A stretch of DNA of 64,000 nt from Streptococcus varani (GTDB taxonomy: Bacteria > Bacillota > Bacilli > Lactobacillales > Streptococcaceae): contig NZ_CTEN01000003.1 of NCBI RefSeq assembly GCF_001375655.1, positions 1-64,000 on the forward strand. The letters are read 5' to 3'. This document shows positions 10,721 to 18,462 of the stretch, piece by piece. The notes beneath the pieces are model-generated. The model had not been told where the DNA came from. It made no database searches and saw nothing but the letters and a program-made list of their open reading frames with translations. The position numbers and the translations under genes are program-made. The stretch's first letter is position 1; each line of letters begins with the position of its first letter.

Positions 10721-10751
10721 AGCTAAAAATATCTGGGAGATATTTTTAGCT
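10721..10751 (+). terminator. perfect hairpin after nrdE
   Basis: AGCTAAAAATATCT and its exact complement AGATATTTTTAGCT are separated by GGG, 10 bases after the nrdE stop. There is no T-run after it, so it may be a processing or mRNA-stabilising hairpin, not a full terminator. Confidence 0.55.
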
Positions 10752-10823
10752 TGGAAATGAATGAAGCGAAGCTTCTGTCAAAATTGATTTCGTTTTGCCA
10801 CCTACTTATTTCATAGCGTCAAT

Positions 10824-10853
10824 CTCAAACAATCTATCCGTAGACTGTTTGAG
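10824..10853. repeat. 13-base inverted repeat in the nrdE-nrdF gap
   Basis: CTCAAACAATCTA, TCCG, TAGACTGTTTGAG: 13-base arms with one mismatch. Form and sequence resemble boxB units of streptococcal BOX elements, but no boxA or boxC was recognised beside it. The rest of 10754-10945 shows no open frame of note. Confidence 0.45.
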
Positions 10854-10948
10854 CCCCGCAAGGCTGATGAGATCGGTGGCAAGTTCGTTGAACGCAGACA
10901 ACTTTCCATCAGCTACTGCGCCTCTACACATTGGTAAAACCTCTGAAA

Positions 10949-10976
10949 GCTAGCCTCGTCAGCTTGGCTAGTTTTT
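10949..10976 (+). terminator. terminator before nrdF, overlapping its likely promoter
   Basis: CTAGCC, 10-base loop, GGCTAG, TTTTT. A TATAAT at 10986-10991 with a weak TTGGCT at 10964-10969 (16-base spacer) suggests that nrdF has its own promoter overlapping this hairpin. Confidence 0.6.
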
Positions 10977-11019
10977 CTTTTATGTTATAATTAGATAAAA
11001 CTACTCTTAGGAGAAAAAC

Positions 11020-11982
11020 ATGTCACAAATCTACTACAAAGCCATAAACTGGAATGAAATTGAAGATGTCATTGACAAGTCAACTTGGGAAAAGTTGACG
11101 GAACAATTCTGGTTAGACACCCGTATCCCGCTTTCAAACGACTTGGATGACTGGCGCAAACTTTCTGCCGTTGAAAAAGATCTAGTCGGTAAAGTTTTCG
11201 GCGGTTTGACCCTTCTCGATACCATGCAGTCTGAATCTGGTATTGAAGCCATCCGTGCAGATGTTCGCACACCCCACGAGGAAGCTGTCCTCAACAACAT
11301 CCAATTTATGGAATCTGTCCATGCCAAATCATACTCTTCTATCTTCTCAACTTTGAACACCAAGAAAGAGATTGAAGACATCTTTGAATGGACCAACACC
11401 AACGAATACTTGCAGAAAAAGGCTGAAATCATCAATGAGATTTATCTCAATGGTTCTGCTTTGCAGAAGAAAGTTGCATCTACTTACCTTGAAACTTTCC
11501 TCTTCTACTCTGGTTTCTTCACACCACTTTACTACTTGGGTAACAACAAGTTGGCCAACGTGGCTGAAATCATCAAGTTGATTATCCGTGATGAATCTGT
11601 TCACGGAACCTATATCGGTTACAAATTCCAACTTGGTTTTAATGAATTGTCAGAGCAAGAACAAGATGAAATGCGCGATTGGATGTATGACCTCCTCTAC
11701 CAACTCTATGAAAATGAAGAGGGCTATACTAAGTCACTATATGACCAGGTTGGCTGGACGGAGGAAGTCTTGACTTTCTTACGTTACAATGCGAACAAAG
11801 CTCTCATGAACCTGGGGCAAGATCCGCTCTTTCCAGATTCAGCAGATGATGTGAACCCGATTGTCATGAACGGTATCTCAACTGGTACATCTAACCATGA
11901 TTTCTTCTCACAAGTTGGGAATGGTTACCTGCTCGGTACTGTTGAGGCTATGCAAGAAGACGATTATAATTACGGGTTGTAA
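11020..11982 (+). CDS. nrdF: class Ib ribonucleoside-diphosphate reductase, beta subunit
   Basis: Radical-generating subunit that holds the dimanganese/diiron centre and tyrosyl radical used by NrdE. The 320 residues are normal for NrdF. Metal ligands are recognisable in ESGIEAIRADV, NIQFMESVHAKSYS and IIRDESVHGTYIG, and the C-terminal NrdE-docking tail ends DDYNYGL. The start follows TTAGGAGAAAAAC. It is separated from nrdE by about 310 bases and probably has its own promoter. A second, divergent copy of its last 20 codons lies just downstream. Confidence 0.96.
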   Translation: MSQIYYKAINWNEIEDVIDKSTWEKLTEQFWLDTRIPLSNDLDDWRKLSAVEKDLVGKVFGGLTLLDTMQSESGIEAIRADVRTPHEEAVLNNIQFMESVHAKSYSSIFSTLNTKKEIEDIFEWTNTNEYLQKKAEIINEIYLNGSALQKKVASTYLETFLFYSGFFTPLYYLGNNKLANVAEIIKLIIRDESVHGTYIGYKFQLGFNELSEQEQDEMRDWMYDLLYQLYENEEGYTKSLYDQVGWTEEVLTFLRYNANKALMNLGQDPLFPDSADDVNPIVMNGISTGTSNHDFFSQVGNGYLLGTVEAMQEDDYNYGL

Positions 11983-12030
11983 TTTGTTCGAAGGCTAAAA
12001 GGGTCTAGCCCCAGATCCTTTTACACTAAT

Positions 12031-12090
12031 TGTTACCTTCTGGGTAGTGTTGAATCCATGACCGACGATGATTATAATTATGGTCTATAA
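12031..12090 (+). pseudogene. remnant of a second nrdF 3' end
   Basis: These 60 bases translate as CYLLGSVESMTDDDYNYGL plus stop. They match in frame the last 20 codons of nrdF (GYLLGTVEAMQEDDYNYGL) but differ at many third positions. There is no start or ribosome binding site. It is best read as the displaced tail of an older nrdF allele, left when an incoming nrdF recombined upstream, or of a lost paralogue. Confidence 0.8.
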
Positions 12091-12092
12091 AC

Positions 12093-12127
12093 AAAAATGG
12101 CTAGAACTTTTCGTTCTGGCCATTTTT
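12093..12127 (+). terminator. terminator after the nrdF tail remnant
   Basis: AAAAATGGC, inner stem AGAAC/GTTCT, GCCATTTTT. It probably served the original nrdF. A weaker AAAAGGGTCT/AGATCCTTTT hairpin sits at about 11997-12023, directly after the current nrdF stop. Confidence 0.75.
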
Positions 12128-12154
12128 GGGTCTATTTTTACTTTTCTAACAAAA

Positions 12155-12260
12155 TATAGTCTTTTGAATTAACTTCAATACGTTGTCACTATCGGCCTGC
12201 CGTACTCCAGTACTGCCTGCACCTCAGTTCCTAGTCCTAAAGCTAATTCATTCGACTATA
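12155..12260 (+). repeat. BOX-like element (boxA-boxC form)
   Basis: It begins TATAGTCTTTTGAATTAAC, has a boxA-like CACTATCGGCCTGCCGTAC core, and ends in a boxC-like CTGCACCTCAGTTCCTAGTC to CGACTATA. It aligns with the longer element at 35165-35336 but lacks the internal boxB-like palindromes. The rest of the gap up to 12329 shows nothing else. Confidence 0.7.
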
Positions 12261-12329
12261 CAATTCTAATTTCTCTCTGAGTACTCTAAATAGGAATTCA
12301 AATCACCACAGTTTATAAACAATTTTTCC

Positions 12330-13022
12330 TCAAGAGAGTATGAGGTAGAGTAAATAGAGGGCTGGTGGCAGATTGTTCAGTATATGCAAGCAGATGGAAT
12401 CTTTGATATTGCCACGACGAACGTAAGCCAGGTAAAGTAGTCCTCCGATTCCAAAATACATGATAGCTTCCACAAGATTGCTAGAGTGAGGAAGAGCGAA
12501 GAGGATAGACGTCACAATTCCTGCTAGCCAAGTTTTGCCTCTAGGAAAGAGTAATTTGCTAGCTAAGCCTCGAAAAACCAATTCTTCAATAAGAGGGGCA
12601 ATGAAAGAGATGGTTAGTAAAAATAGAAAAGCAAAAGGAAGAAACCCCTCTTTCATACGATCCAAAAGACCAAAAATAGCTTGGTCATTCATACTCATGG
12701 CATTTCCACTCAGCATTTGATTGACTACTGTCCCTACAACTGCTACTATCCGTCCGGCTAAATAGAGCAAAAAGACAATGCCCATATCTTTCCAGCCTAT
12801 CTTCTGGTTTTTGATGTCAAGTGGTACTTTCTTTTGGTACCATTTCCAGAGCCACAGAATGACAATGATAACGAGAGCTATGTAGACAAGGACTGCCAAC
12901 CATTTTAAGACAGGATTCAAGTTCTCTTCTATCCCCATTAACACAATCGAACCACTATTTATAGCCAGAACCAAGGCTATTAGTCCAAGGACAATAAGGG
13001 CATTGATCAGTATTTTTTTCAT
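12330..13022 (-). CDS. CPBP-family intramembrane metalloprotease
   Basis: Integral membrane protein (about 230 aa) of the CAAX-protease/bacteriocin-processing (Abi) family. The motifs are EELVFRG (paired glutamates and arginine) and the later FALPHS and HILNN histidines that bind the catalytic metal; several hydrophobic segments surround them. The ATG at 13022 is preferred over an upstream TTG at 13061, because a purine-rich AAGAAAGAG precedes it and the protein then begins MKKILINALIV, a membrane segment. Last gene of an operon with an ABC exporter and HTH regulator, a context often linked to bacteriocin immunity, though no bacteriocin gene is visible. Confidence 0.85.
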   Translation of the reverse strand: MKKILINALIVLGLIALVLAINSGSIVLMGIEENLNPVLKWLAVLVYIALVIIVILWLWKWYQKKVPLDIKNQKIGWKDMGIVFLLYLAGRIVAVVGTVVNQMLSGNAMSMNDQAIFGLLDRMKEGFLPFAFLFLLTISFIAPLIEELVFRGLASKLLFPRGKTWLAGIVTSILFALPHSSNLVEAIMYFGIGGLLYLAYVRRGNIKDSICLHILNNLPPALYLLYLILS

Positions 13023-13072
13023 ATTAGGTACTCTTTCTTCTTTAGTTAAATTTCCACACAATTACAATCAAC

Positions 13073-13813
13073 TTACTTATAATATTCCTTAACCACTCTA
13101 AAATTCATAATCATAATATAGAAATGTACAGAAGCCACAGCTAAGTATCCAGTTAGTTCTACTCTGTGCGTTATAGCTGAAATCAATAACAAGAGGCCAT
13201 AGAAACAAGGAAGAATCAAGCCACTCAAGTTCATAACAATATCAAAACTCATCTTATAATAAGCTAGCAGTTCTGCCTCATCTTGTTGTAAAATATTATT
13301 TTTCAACTCTTTTAGGGTCGGCTGGGTAGTCACATCGATTCCTCGAATTTGACCATAAAATTTCAAGAGCCTGGACTGAACGATCGCAATGAGAATAATG
13401 ACAATAAATTCAATTACAGAGAAAAACAGTTCAAAGGACTGTGAGCCGTATTTTGGGTTGATTCCGATACAAAAAGCTAGGATCGCTAGAATAACAGAAA
13501 CCCCTAAAAAGATACTAGCATAACCATATTTGATATTTAATGATCGATAAAGTTGGTCATTTTCGTCGCCTTCATCCAATTGATATTCTTTAAATTCCTT
13601 TTTACTTCGATAGAAATAATAAAGACCAATTCCTAACGCTAAGATAGCGGTATATCTAAAAACAGGAGCTATGAAATAGATAATCGTTTCTTGAGAAATG
13701 CCTATCCCTCCTTTATCGAGACCAAAATAGCCTACAGCCATACCAATCGGACCTCCAATCAAGGCACCAATTCCCATTTGTTTAAAAATACGTTTTAAAT
13801 CTCCTTTTTTCAT
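13073..13813 (-). CDS. DUF3169-type membrane protein
   Basis: 246-residue protein with about six hydrophobic segments, for example GALIGGPIGMAVGYFGL near the start and ILAILAFCIGI mid-protein. It resembles the DUF3169 family, whose function is unknown. Its start overlaps the HTH regulator stop by 4 bases, so the two are translationally coupled. Such HTH plus membrane-protein pairs commonly accompany an ABC exporter, as here. Family assignment is from general appearance and context. Confidence 0.65.
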   Translation of the reverse strand: MKKGDLKRIFKQMGIGALIGGPIGMAVGYFGLDKGGIGISQETIIYFIAPVFRYTAILALGIGLYYFYRSKKEFKEYQLDEGDENDQLYRSLNIKYGYASIFLGVSVILAILAFCIGINPKYGSQSFELFFSVIEFIVIILIAIVQSRLLKFYGQIRGIDVTTQPTLKELKNNILQQDEAELLAYYKMSFDIVMNLSGLILPCFYGLLLLISAITHRVELTGYLAVASVHFYIMIMNFRVVKEYYK

Positions 13814-14025
13814 TCGTCAACCTCCTCTAATCGAAATACATTCTCTAGTTGCTCATTGAAAACCTGAGCAATCTTCATTGCAATAATCACTGACGGCGTA
13901 TATTCACCACGTTCAATCAAACTGATGGTTTGGCGGGAGACTCCTGCTAATTTTGCCATTTCTGTCTGATTGACGCCATCTCTGGCCCGCAGTTCTTTGA
14001 GTCGATTCTTTAGTATCAGCGTCAT
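13810..14025 (-). CDS. small Cro/CI-type HTH regulator
   Basis: 71-residue protein consisting almost entirely of one helix-turn-helix domain: LKELRARDGVNQTEMAKLAG, then VSRQTISLIERGEYTPS. No partner domain is present. It sits between the ABC permease and the DUF3169 gene and is likely an autoregulator of this operon. This compact type resembles YvaO/PrpR-like streptococcal regulators. Confidence 0.88.
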   Translation of the reverse strand: MTLILKNRLKELRARDGVNQTEMAKLAGVSRQTISLIERGEYTPSVIIAMKIAQVFNEQLENVFRLEEVDE

Positions 14026-14051
14026 ATCCTTTCCTCCTATAGAATAATCTC

Positions 14052-14750
14052 TTACTTAATGATTTGTTTTTGACGAGTCAGCCAAATAACGCCTAATAGG
14101 GCGACCATTAGCCAAATAATCAGAAAGAAGAACGACTTATCCATAATTTGGTAATGACTCATTTCTTTGCTATAAGCAGAATAAGCTCCTAGATAAGTAA
14201 AATCGATTATTTTTTCAACGGTCTTATCCATCATTGCAAACATAGGAAGAAATGAACTGACCATCATAACCGGCATGGCTACAATAGATGCCCGTGCCTG
14301 AGTATCGGTCATTAGGGCAAGGGCCATAAAAATCAGGAAGACAATCAGAGAGGTTAGGAGCATGACAGGAATATATTGCCAACCTAGTTCAGATAGATTG
14401 ATTCGCAAGTAAAAAGGGAGAAAGACCAGATAAATAACGGCTACCACAAATGGCAAAAGGAGACTCGCTAAGACATATTCCCAACTTTTCACCCCAGCCA
14501 AGCGCAAGCTACGTTGGTTATTTTTTTCTGCTTCTTCAGCGACTACCGTTGGTAAGAGATAACCCAAAAAAGCAGGTATCATAGGCAAGACCATAAAGAA
14601 AATCATTTTCCCAGCATCTTCCATACTTTTAAACATATATTGGTAGAGGACAACCATCAAAGCAGGTATCAGTAGATTCATCATAACCATCTTGTTGGCC
14701 ATCATCATTTCTTTTCGGCTCCATAGCAAAGCCATTATTCGTTTAAGCAT
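14052..14750 (-). CDS. ABC transporter permease
   Basis: 232-residue membrane protein with about six transmembrane segments, no signal peptide and no ATPase motifs. Its start overlaps the ATPase gene by 8 bases. With that ATPase it forms a probable drug, peptide or bacteriocin exporter; the substrate is unknown. Confidence 0.85.
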   Translation of the reverse strand: MLKRIMALLWSRKEMMMANKMVMMNLLIPALMVVLYQYMFKSMEDAGKMIFFMVLPMIPAFLGYLLPTVVAEEAEKNNQRSLRLAGVKSWEYVLASLLLPFVVAVIYLVFLPFYLRINLSELGWQYIPVMLLTSLIVFLIFMALALMTDTQARASIVAMPVMMVSSFLPMFAMMDKTVEKIIDFTYLGAYSAYSKEMSHYQIMDKSFFFLIIWLMVALLGVIWLTRQKQIIK

Positions 14751-15585
14751 TTAATCGTCCTCCTGTCAGTGAGATAAAGATATCTTCTAAGGTTGGCTCG
14801 CAAGAATGAATGGTTTCAATTTCTTCTACTCTCTCCAAGCCAACTAAATCGTCATAAGCCATGACTTTTTCTTGGCCATCTTGGTAGCCAACACGGACAC
14901 ACTTGTCTGTATAATACTTGCTAATTAAATTAGCTGGTCGGTCAGTCTCTACTAGTTTTCCTTGATAAAGAAGGGCTACACGATCACAAAGTAGGGTCGC
15001 TTCTTGCATATCATGGGTCGTCAGAAAGATAGTAGTTCCTTGGGCTTTCAATTCTAACAGCCATTCGTGAATCATGCGTGAAGTCGCCGGGTCCAAACCG
15101 CTGGTTGGTTCATCCAGAAAAAGAAATTTAGGCTTATTGATGAGGGCGCGGGCCAAAAGCATGCGTTGCTTCATGCCTGTCGAGAGTTTTTCAGCTGGTT
15201 TTTGACGGCTTTCATAGAGCCCAACGCGGTGCAGCAATTCATCAACACGCTCATTGGAAACACCGTGCCACTTGCTGTACACCTGAACGTTCTTATATAG
15301 GCTCATCTTTTCATAAAAACCACTGGTATCACTAAGGATACCAATCTGTGCCAAATCTTCACTGGTCAGATTAGCAGCTGCTTTGCCAAAAATCTTGCTA
15401 GAACCTTCATTGGCTAAGAGCTGTCCAGTCAAAATATTAATCGTTGTGGTTTTCCCAGATCCAGATGGACCTAAGAACCCGAAAATTTCACCCTGAGCAA
15501 TTTCAAATGAAATGCCATCTAAGGCTGTTTGGTCACCAAAACGTTTGACCAAGTTTTGTACTTCAATCATGTTTGTCATGTTCAT
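14743..15585 (-). CDS. ABC transporter ATP-binding protein
   Basis: 280-residue ATPase with Walker A GPSGSGKTT, signature LSTGMKQRM, Walker B FLFLDEPTSGLDP and switch histidine TTHD. The C-terminal 60 residues form the extension typical of the CcmA/BcrA-like export group. First gene of the ATPase-permease-HTH-DUF3169-CPBP operon. Three nearby in-frame ATGs (15585, 15579, 15570) make the exact start uncertain. Confidence 0.93.
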   Translation of the reverse strand: MNMTNMIEVQNLVKRFGDQTALDGISFEIAQGEIFGFLGPSGSGKTTTINILTGQLLANEGSSKIFGKAAANLTSEDLAQIGILSDTSGFYEKMSLYKNVQVYSKWHGVSNERVDELLHRVGLYESRQKPAEKLSTGMKQRMLLARALINKPKFLFLDEPTSGLDPATSRMIHEWLLELKAQGTTIFLTTHDMQEATLLCDRVALLYQGKLVETDRPANLISKYYTDKCVRVGYQDGQEKVMAYDDLVGLERVEEIETIHSCEPTLEDIFISLTGGRLNA

Positions 15586-15708
15586 CCTTCTTTCCTACAA
15601 TAAATAAAGAGTCCCGTTTCTGTATCTTCTACTAAAATCTCTTCCTTATCTGATAAAGGAATAGTGAAGATTGCGATAATGAAAATCATCATATCAAAAT
15701 ATTGTATC

Positions 15709-15915
15709 TTACTTCTGCGTCTTCTTTTTACTATCTAAAACTGTGCTTGTAGCAACTAAAGAAGAAATAAGAAGTACCATGTTATCGCTATTCATTGCTC
15801 TCACTTTAAAAATATCTAGAACAAGGATAGTTAATAGAGTGGTTATAATAAGATATTCCACAGCTTTCAAGACCCCATTCCCTCTAATAAGCAACGTTTT
15901 CTTCTCTGGTTTCAT
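15709..15915 (-). CDS. small membrane protein, unknown (68 aa)
   Basis: Basic N-terminus (MKPEKKTLLIRG), then two hydrophobic segments and a lysine-rich tail. Not recognised. It lies 15 bases downstream of another small membrane protein on the same strand, so the two probably share a transcript. Confidence 0.5.
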   Translation of the reverse strand: MKPEKKTLLIRGNGVLKAVEYLIITTLLTILVLDIFKVRAMNSDNMVLLISSLVATSTVLDSKKKTQK

Positions 15916-15930
15916 ATATCTATTCCTCTC

Positions 15931-16092
15931 TTATCCATTTTCATCTTTATTATCCATAACTCCTTTAAAGAAAGAATAAGCAAGAAATAGAGCAAGCAGG
16001 CTGAGTATAACTTCCAAAACGCTCTTGAATATAAGGTAAGCAACTAGACCGACAGTAATCCCTATAATAAATTGTTTTAATGGTTTGTTCAT
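15931..16092 (-). CDS. small membrane protein, unknown (53 aa)
   Basis: Starts MNKPLKQFIIG with GGAGG well placed; a longer open frame upstream overlaps the promoter and is rejected. It has one or two hydrophobic segments (ITVGLVAYLIF, ILSLLALFLAYSFF) and a charged tail. A strong promoter overlapped by a palindrome stands upstream, so expression is probably regulated. Confidence 0.6.
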   Translation of the reverse strand: MNKPLKQFIIGITVGLVAYLIFKSVLEVILSLLALFLAYSFFKGVMDNKDENG

Positions 16093-16137
16093 ACTATTCC
16101 TCCACATATCATTCTGTTTCTTTCCATTTACAAAGAC

Positions 16138-16181
16138 ATTGTAACACTTCTTTTTCTTTTTGACAACTATATTTGTCAAAA
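16138..16181 (-). promoter_or_regulatory. promoter with overlapping palindromic operator
   Basis: Minus strand -35 TTGTCA (16161-16166), 17-base spacer, -10 TACAAT (16138-16143). The -35 lies inside the perfect 9-base inverted repeat TTTTGACAA-N6-TTGTCAAAA (16158-16181), and another TTTTGTCAAAA half-site follows upstream near 16200. This looks like a repressor site; the small HTH protein at 13810-14025 is one candidate binder. Confidence 0.6.
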
Positions 16182-16228
16182 TTTTTATGATTTTTGTCAA
16201 AATTGCTAAGATAATAGGCAAAAAGGCA

Positions 16229-16255
16229 GAAAAAAACCAGCAGCTAGGCTGCTAG
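16229..16255 (-). terminator. terminator after the yccF-like gene
   Basis: Minus strand AGCAGC, short loop, GCTGCT, then GG and seven T. Confidence 0.7.
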
Positions 16256-16270
16256 TTCATACTTCATAGA

Positions 16271-16636
16271 TTAATCGTACTCAATTTTTGCTCCAAAGGG
16301 AAAAAGACTGATGACAGTCAGTTTAACTGATTGGAAGGCAAAGGGAATACCGATGATGCTGACGCAGAGAAAGAACGCTGAGGCAAGATGCATAAGGGCT
16401 AACTCCCACCCGAAGAAAAGAATCCAGAGGATGTTGAGGAGGAGACTACCAAGTCCAGTCCCGGCTTCAATTCGCTTGCCAAAAGGAAAAAGACCAAAAC
16501 TGCCAATTTTAAAGCATTGCAAACCAAAAGGAATCCCTACAATGGTAATACAGAGTAAGAGCCCCGCAATGCTCCAAGCTAACCAAGACCAAAATCCTGC
16601 TAAAAGAAACCATATTATATTTCCAAGTATTCGCAT
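16271..16636 (-). CDS. YccF-domain membrane protein
   Basis: 121-residue protein made of two similar YccF halves, each with hydrophobic helices and the motif GIPFG/GIPFAF followed by LFPFGK/LFPFGA. Predicted inner-membrane protein; the function of the family is unknown. It is monocistronic, with its own terminator. Confidence 0.85.
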   Translation of the reverse strand: MRILGNIIWFLLAGFWSWLAWSIAGLLLCITIVGIPFGLQCFKIGSFGLFPFGKRIEAGTGLGSLLLNILWILFFGWELALMHLASAFFLCVSIIGIPFAFQSVKLTVISLFPFGAKIEYD

Positions 16637-16716
16637 CTATTTCCAAACTTTCTATTTGTCTTCTTATCCTAACATAAATGTCCAAAAAAACCAAGCTCCA
16701 GCTGGGGCATCCTTGA

Positions 16717-17271
16717 CTACTGGAAGAGTTCAGCTTGATCTTTTAAGGCCTTTTCTCTGCTAAATAGTTTAAACAGACCAAAACCAAAGGAAAGAAATAC
16801 TAAAATTTGTAGAATGGCTGTTGTCCAATAAATGATTTGGATGAAATCATCTTTTCCTACAAACAATCGTGGCAGTATGAGGAGTAAAAAGGAAGATAGA
16901 TTAGCAAGAGCAACTAGCATGATGGTATTTTTGATTTTCTTCAAATAAGTGATTTTTGATTCGATATCAGAATACAGTTCAAAATCTCCCAACTCACTTT
17001 TTTGGCGGAAATAATACCAATTGTTGATCTGGGTAACATATTGAGCCCCTGCATCTTCCAGAATCTGCCTATATTCAGCGATTTGCTCCTCATCCTTATT
17101 GCCCATGTAGTCTAATCGATAAATGTATTCTCCTTTTTGACAAGGTTCAAAGCGATATTTCATCCAATGAACTGACTTGAGCGCCCAGCCTTGCTCTACC
17201 ATTGCATTGAGCCAGACTTCCTCTTCATCAAAGTCTCCAAATGTGAATAGTTTATAAGCAATCTTTTCCAT
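16717..17271 (-). CDS. DUF2812 membrane protein
   Basis: 184 residues. The N-terminal half is a soluble DUF2812-type domain (KLFTFGDFDEEEVWLNAM, then GWALKSVHWMKYRFEP), followed by two transmembrane helices (NTIMLVALANLSSFLLLIL and a second near the C-terminus). It starts one base after the PadR regulator gene; DUF2812 proteins are regularly paired with PadR regulators. Function unknown. Confidence 0.8.
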   Translation of the reverse strand: MEKIAYKLFTFGDFDEEEVWLNAMVEQGWALKSVHWMKYRFEPCQKGEYIYRLDYMGNKDEEQIAEYRQILEDAGAQYVTQINNWYYFRQKSELGDFELYSDIESKITYLKKIKNTIMLVALANLSSFLLLILPRLFVGKDDFIQIIYWTTAILQILVFLSFGFGLFKLFSREKALKDQAELFQ

Positions 17272-17272
17272 G

Positions 17273-17575
17273 TCATTTTCCTCCTAAAATCTGGCGTCCG
17301 TTTTGGCTTAACTCTTCTAAGCGAGCTAGTTCTGCTTTCAAAATTTCCAGACCAGTAGATGTAATCAGATAAGTTTTCTTATCCTTATCTTCTTCTTCTA
17401 ACTCAATCCAGCCTTTCTTTTTTAGATTGGTTAAAGCTCCGTAAAGAGTCCCTGCAGCCAATTTGACACGGTTATTCGATAACTCTGCCACATGTTGCAT
17501 AATACCATAACCATGCTTAGCTTCTGTTAAAGAAAGCAAGATATAAAAAATACCCTCTGTCAATGCTTGTTGCAT
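17273..17575 (-). CDS. PadR-family transcriptional regulator
   Basis: About 100 residues with the PadR winged helix: LTEGIFYILLSL, then KHGYGIMQHV, LAAGTLYGALTNLKKKGWI and a C-terminal dimerisation helix. The start is set at MQQALTEG because AAGGAG lies just before it; upstream ATGs fall in the operator. It almost certainly represses its own operon with the DUF2812 protein through the palindrome at 17595-17623. Confidence 0.9.
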   Translation of the reverse strand: MQQALTEGIFYILLSLTEAKHGYGIMQHVAELSNNRVKLAAGTLYGALTNLKKKGWIELEEEDKDKKTYLITSTGLEILKAELARLEELSQNGRQILGGK

Positions 17576-17594
17576 ATTTCTCTCCTTATCGTTC

Positions 17595-17650
17595 ATCGTT
17601 ATATCGTTTGACGATATAACGATTGTATCGCATGTCGATATAGTTGTCAA
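17595..17650 (-). promoter_or_regulatory. promoter and 13-base-arm PadR operator
   Basis: Minus strand TTGACA (17645-17650), 17-base spacer, TACAAT (17622-17627). Immediately downstream is the perfect inverted repeat ATCGTTATATCGT-TTG-ACGATATAACGAT (17595-17623). Extra CGATA half-sites lie between -35 and -10. The arrangement is classic PadR autorepression. Confidence 0.85.
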
Positions 17651-17670
17651 GAAATAATAATATTTCCCTC

Positions 17671-17721
17671 TTGTAAATTTTAAAAATTTTGCTATACTAT
17701 TGTTAAGTTATAAATTAACAA
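17671..17721 (+). promoter_or_regulatory. promoter and palindrome of the UmuC cassette
   Basis: TTGTAA (17671-17676), 16-base spacer, TATACT (17693-17698), then TTGTTAA-N8-TTAACAA (17700-17721) over the likely transcription start. This is the probable operator of the S24 repressor encoded directly downstream. Confidence 0.65.
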
Positions 17722-17732
17722 AGGAGGTTTCT

Positions 17733-18428
17733 ATGTTCTCAGAAAATCGTCTAAAAGAAAAAAGACTGCAAAAGGGTTACTCACAAGCCCAAATGGCCAA
17801 GTGGATGGGTATCAGTCGAACAGCCTACCACCACTGGGAATCCGGTAAAACAAAACCCAATCAAGCCAATTTACTCTTACTTTCTCAGATCTTGTCTGTT
17901 CCCAAAACCTATTTTGAATCAGAGCACAGTATTGTATCCAATTTTCTTCAGCTAAACACCAGTAATAAGTTACTAGCGGAAGAATATGTTGAAGATTTAC
18001 TCTTAGGCCAACAAAGACTTGAGGAGAACGTTCTCTCTCTTTTTCCTATTCAAGTCAAGGCCGATATCGCTTTGTCTGCCGGACCTGGTAATTCTTTCTT
18101 TGACGAATTTGAAACGGAGACTGTTTATTCTGATCAAGATTGGGATGGCTTCGATGTAGCAACCTGGATAAAAGGTGATTCTATGGAGCCAACTTATCAA
18201 TCTGGCCAAGTGGCTCTTATCCGTGAATCCGGCTTTGATTATGACGGAGCTGTCTATGCCATTGTTTGGAACGAGGAGGTCTTTATCAAGAAAGTCTACT
18301 TAGAAGAAGATGGTTTCCGACTAGTCTCATTAAATAAAGACTACCAAGATCGTCTTGCTCCTTTTGAAGATCAACCAAAAATTGTCGGCAAAATCATCGG
18401 TCATTTCATGCCAGTGATAGGAAACTAG
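17733..18428 (+). CDS. HTH-S24 self-cleaving repressor (HdiR/LexA-like)
   Basis: 231 residues: N-terminal Cro/CI HTH (NRLKEKRLQKGYSQAQMAKW, then MGISRTAYHHWESGKTKP) and C-terminal S24 peptidase domain with nucleophile Ser in KGDSMEPTYQSG and catalytic Lys in EEVFIKKVYLE. An Ala-Gly cleavage site is visible in LSAGPG between the domains. By analogy with Lactococcus HdiR it would cleave itself after DNA damage and derepress the polymerase genes. Start at 17733 after AAAGGAGG, not the upstream ATG in the operator. Confidence 0.9.
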   Translation: MFSENRLKEKRLQKGYSQAQMAKWMGISRTAYHHWESGKTKPNQANLLLLSQILSVPKTYFESEHSIVSNFLQLNTSNKLLAEEYVEDLLLGQQRLEENVLSLFPIQVKADIALSAGPGNSFFDEFETETVYSDQDWDGFDVATWIKGDSMEPTYQSGQVALIRESGFDYDGAVYAIVWNEEVFIKKVYLEEDGFRLVSLNKDYQDRLAPFEDQPKIVGKIIGHFMPVIGN

Positions 18429-18462
18429 TCATAGTAAAGTAAAATATAGGAGGAATTGTTTC

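Noticed and set aside
11034-11435. 133-codon minus-strand frame opposite nrdF
   Set aside because: Antisense shadow of nrdF.
16311-16763. 150-codon plus-strand frame opposite yccF and DUF2812
   Set aside because: Antisense shadow of two well-supported genes; composition rich in Lys/Pro/Arg as expected for a shadow.
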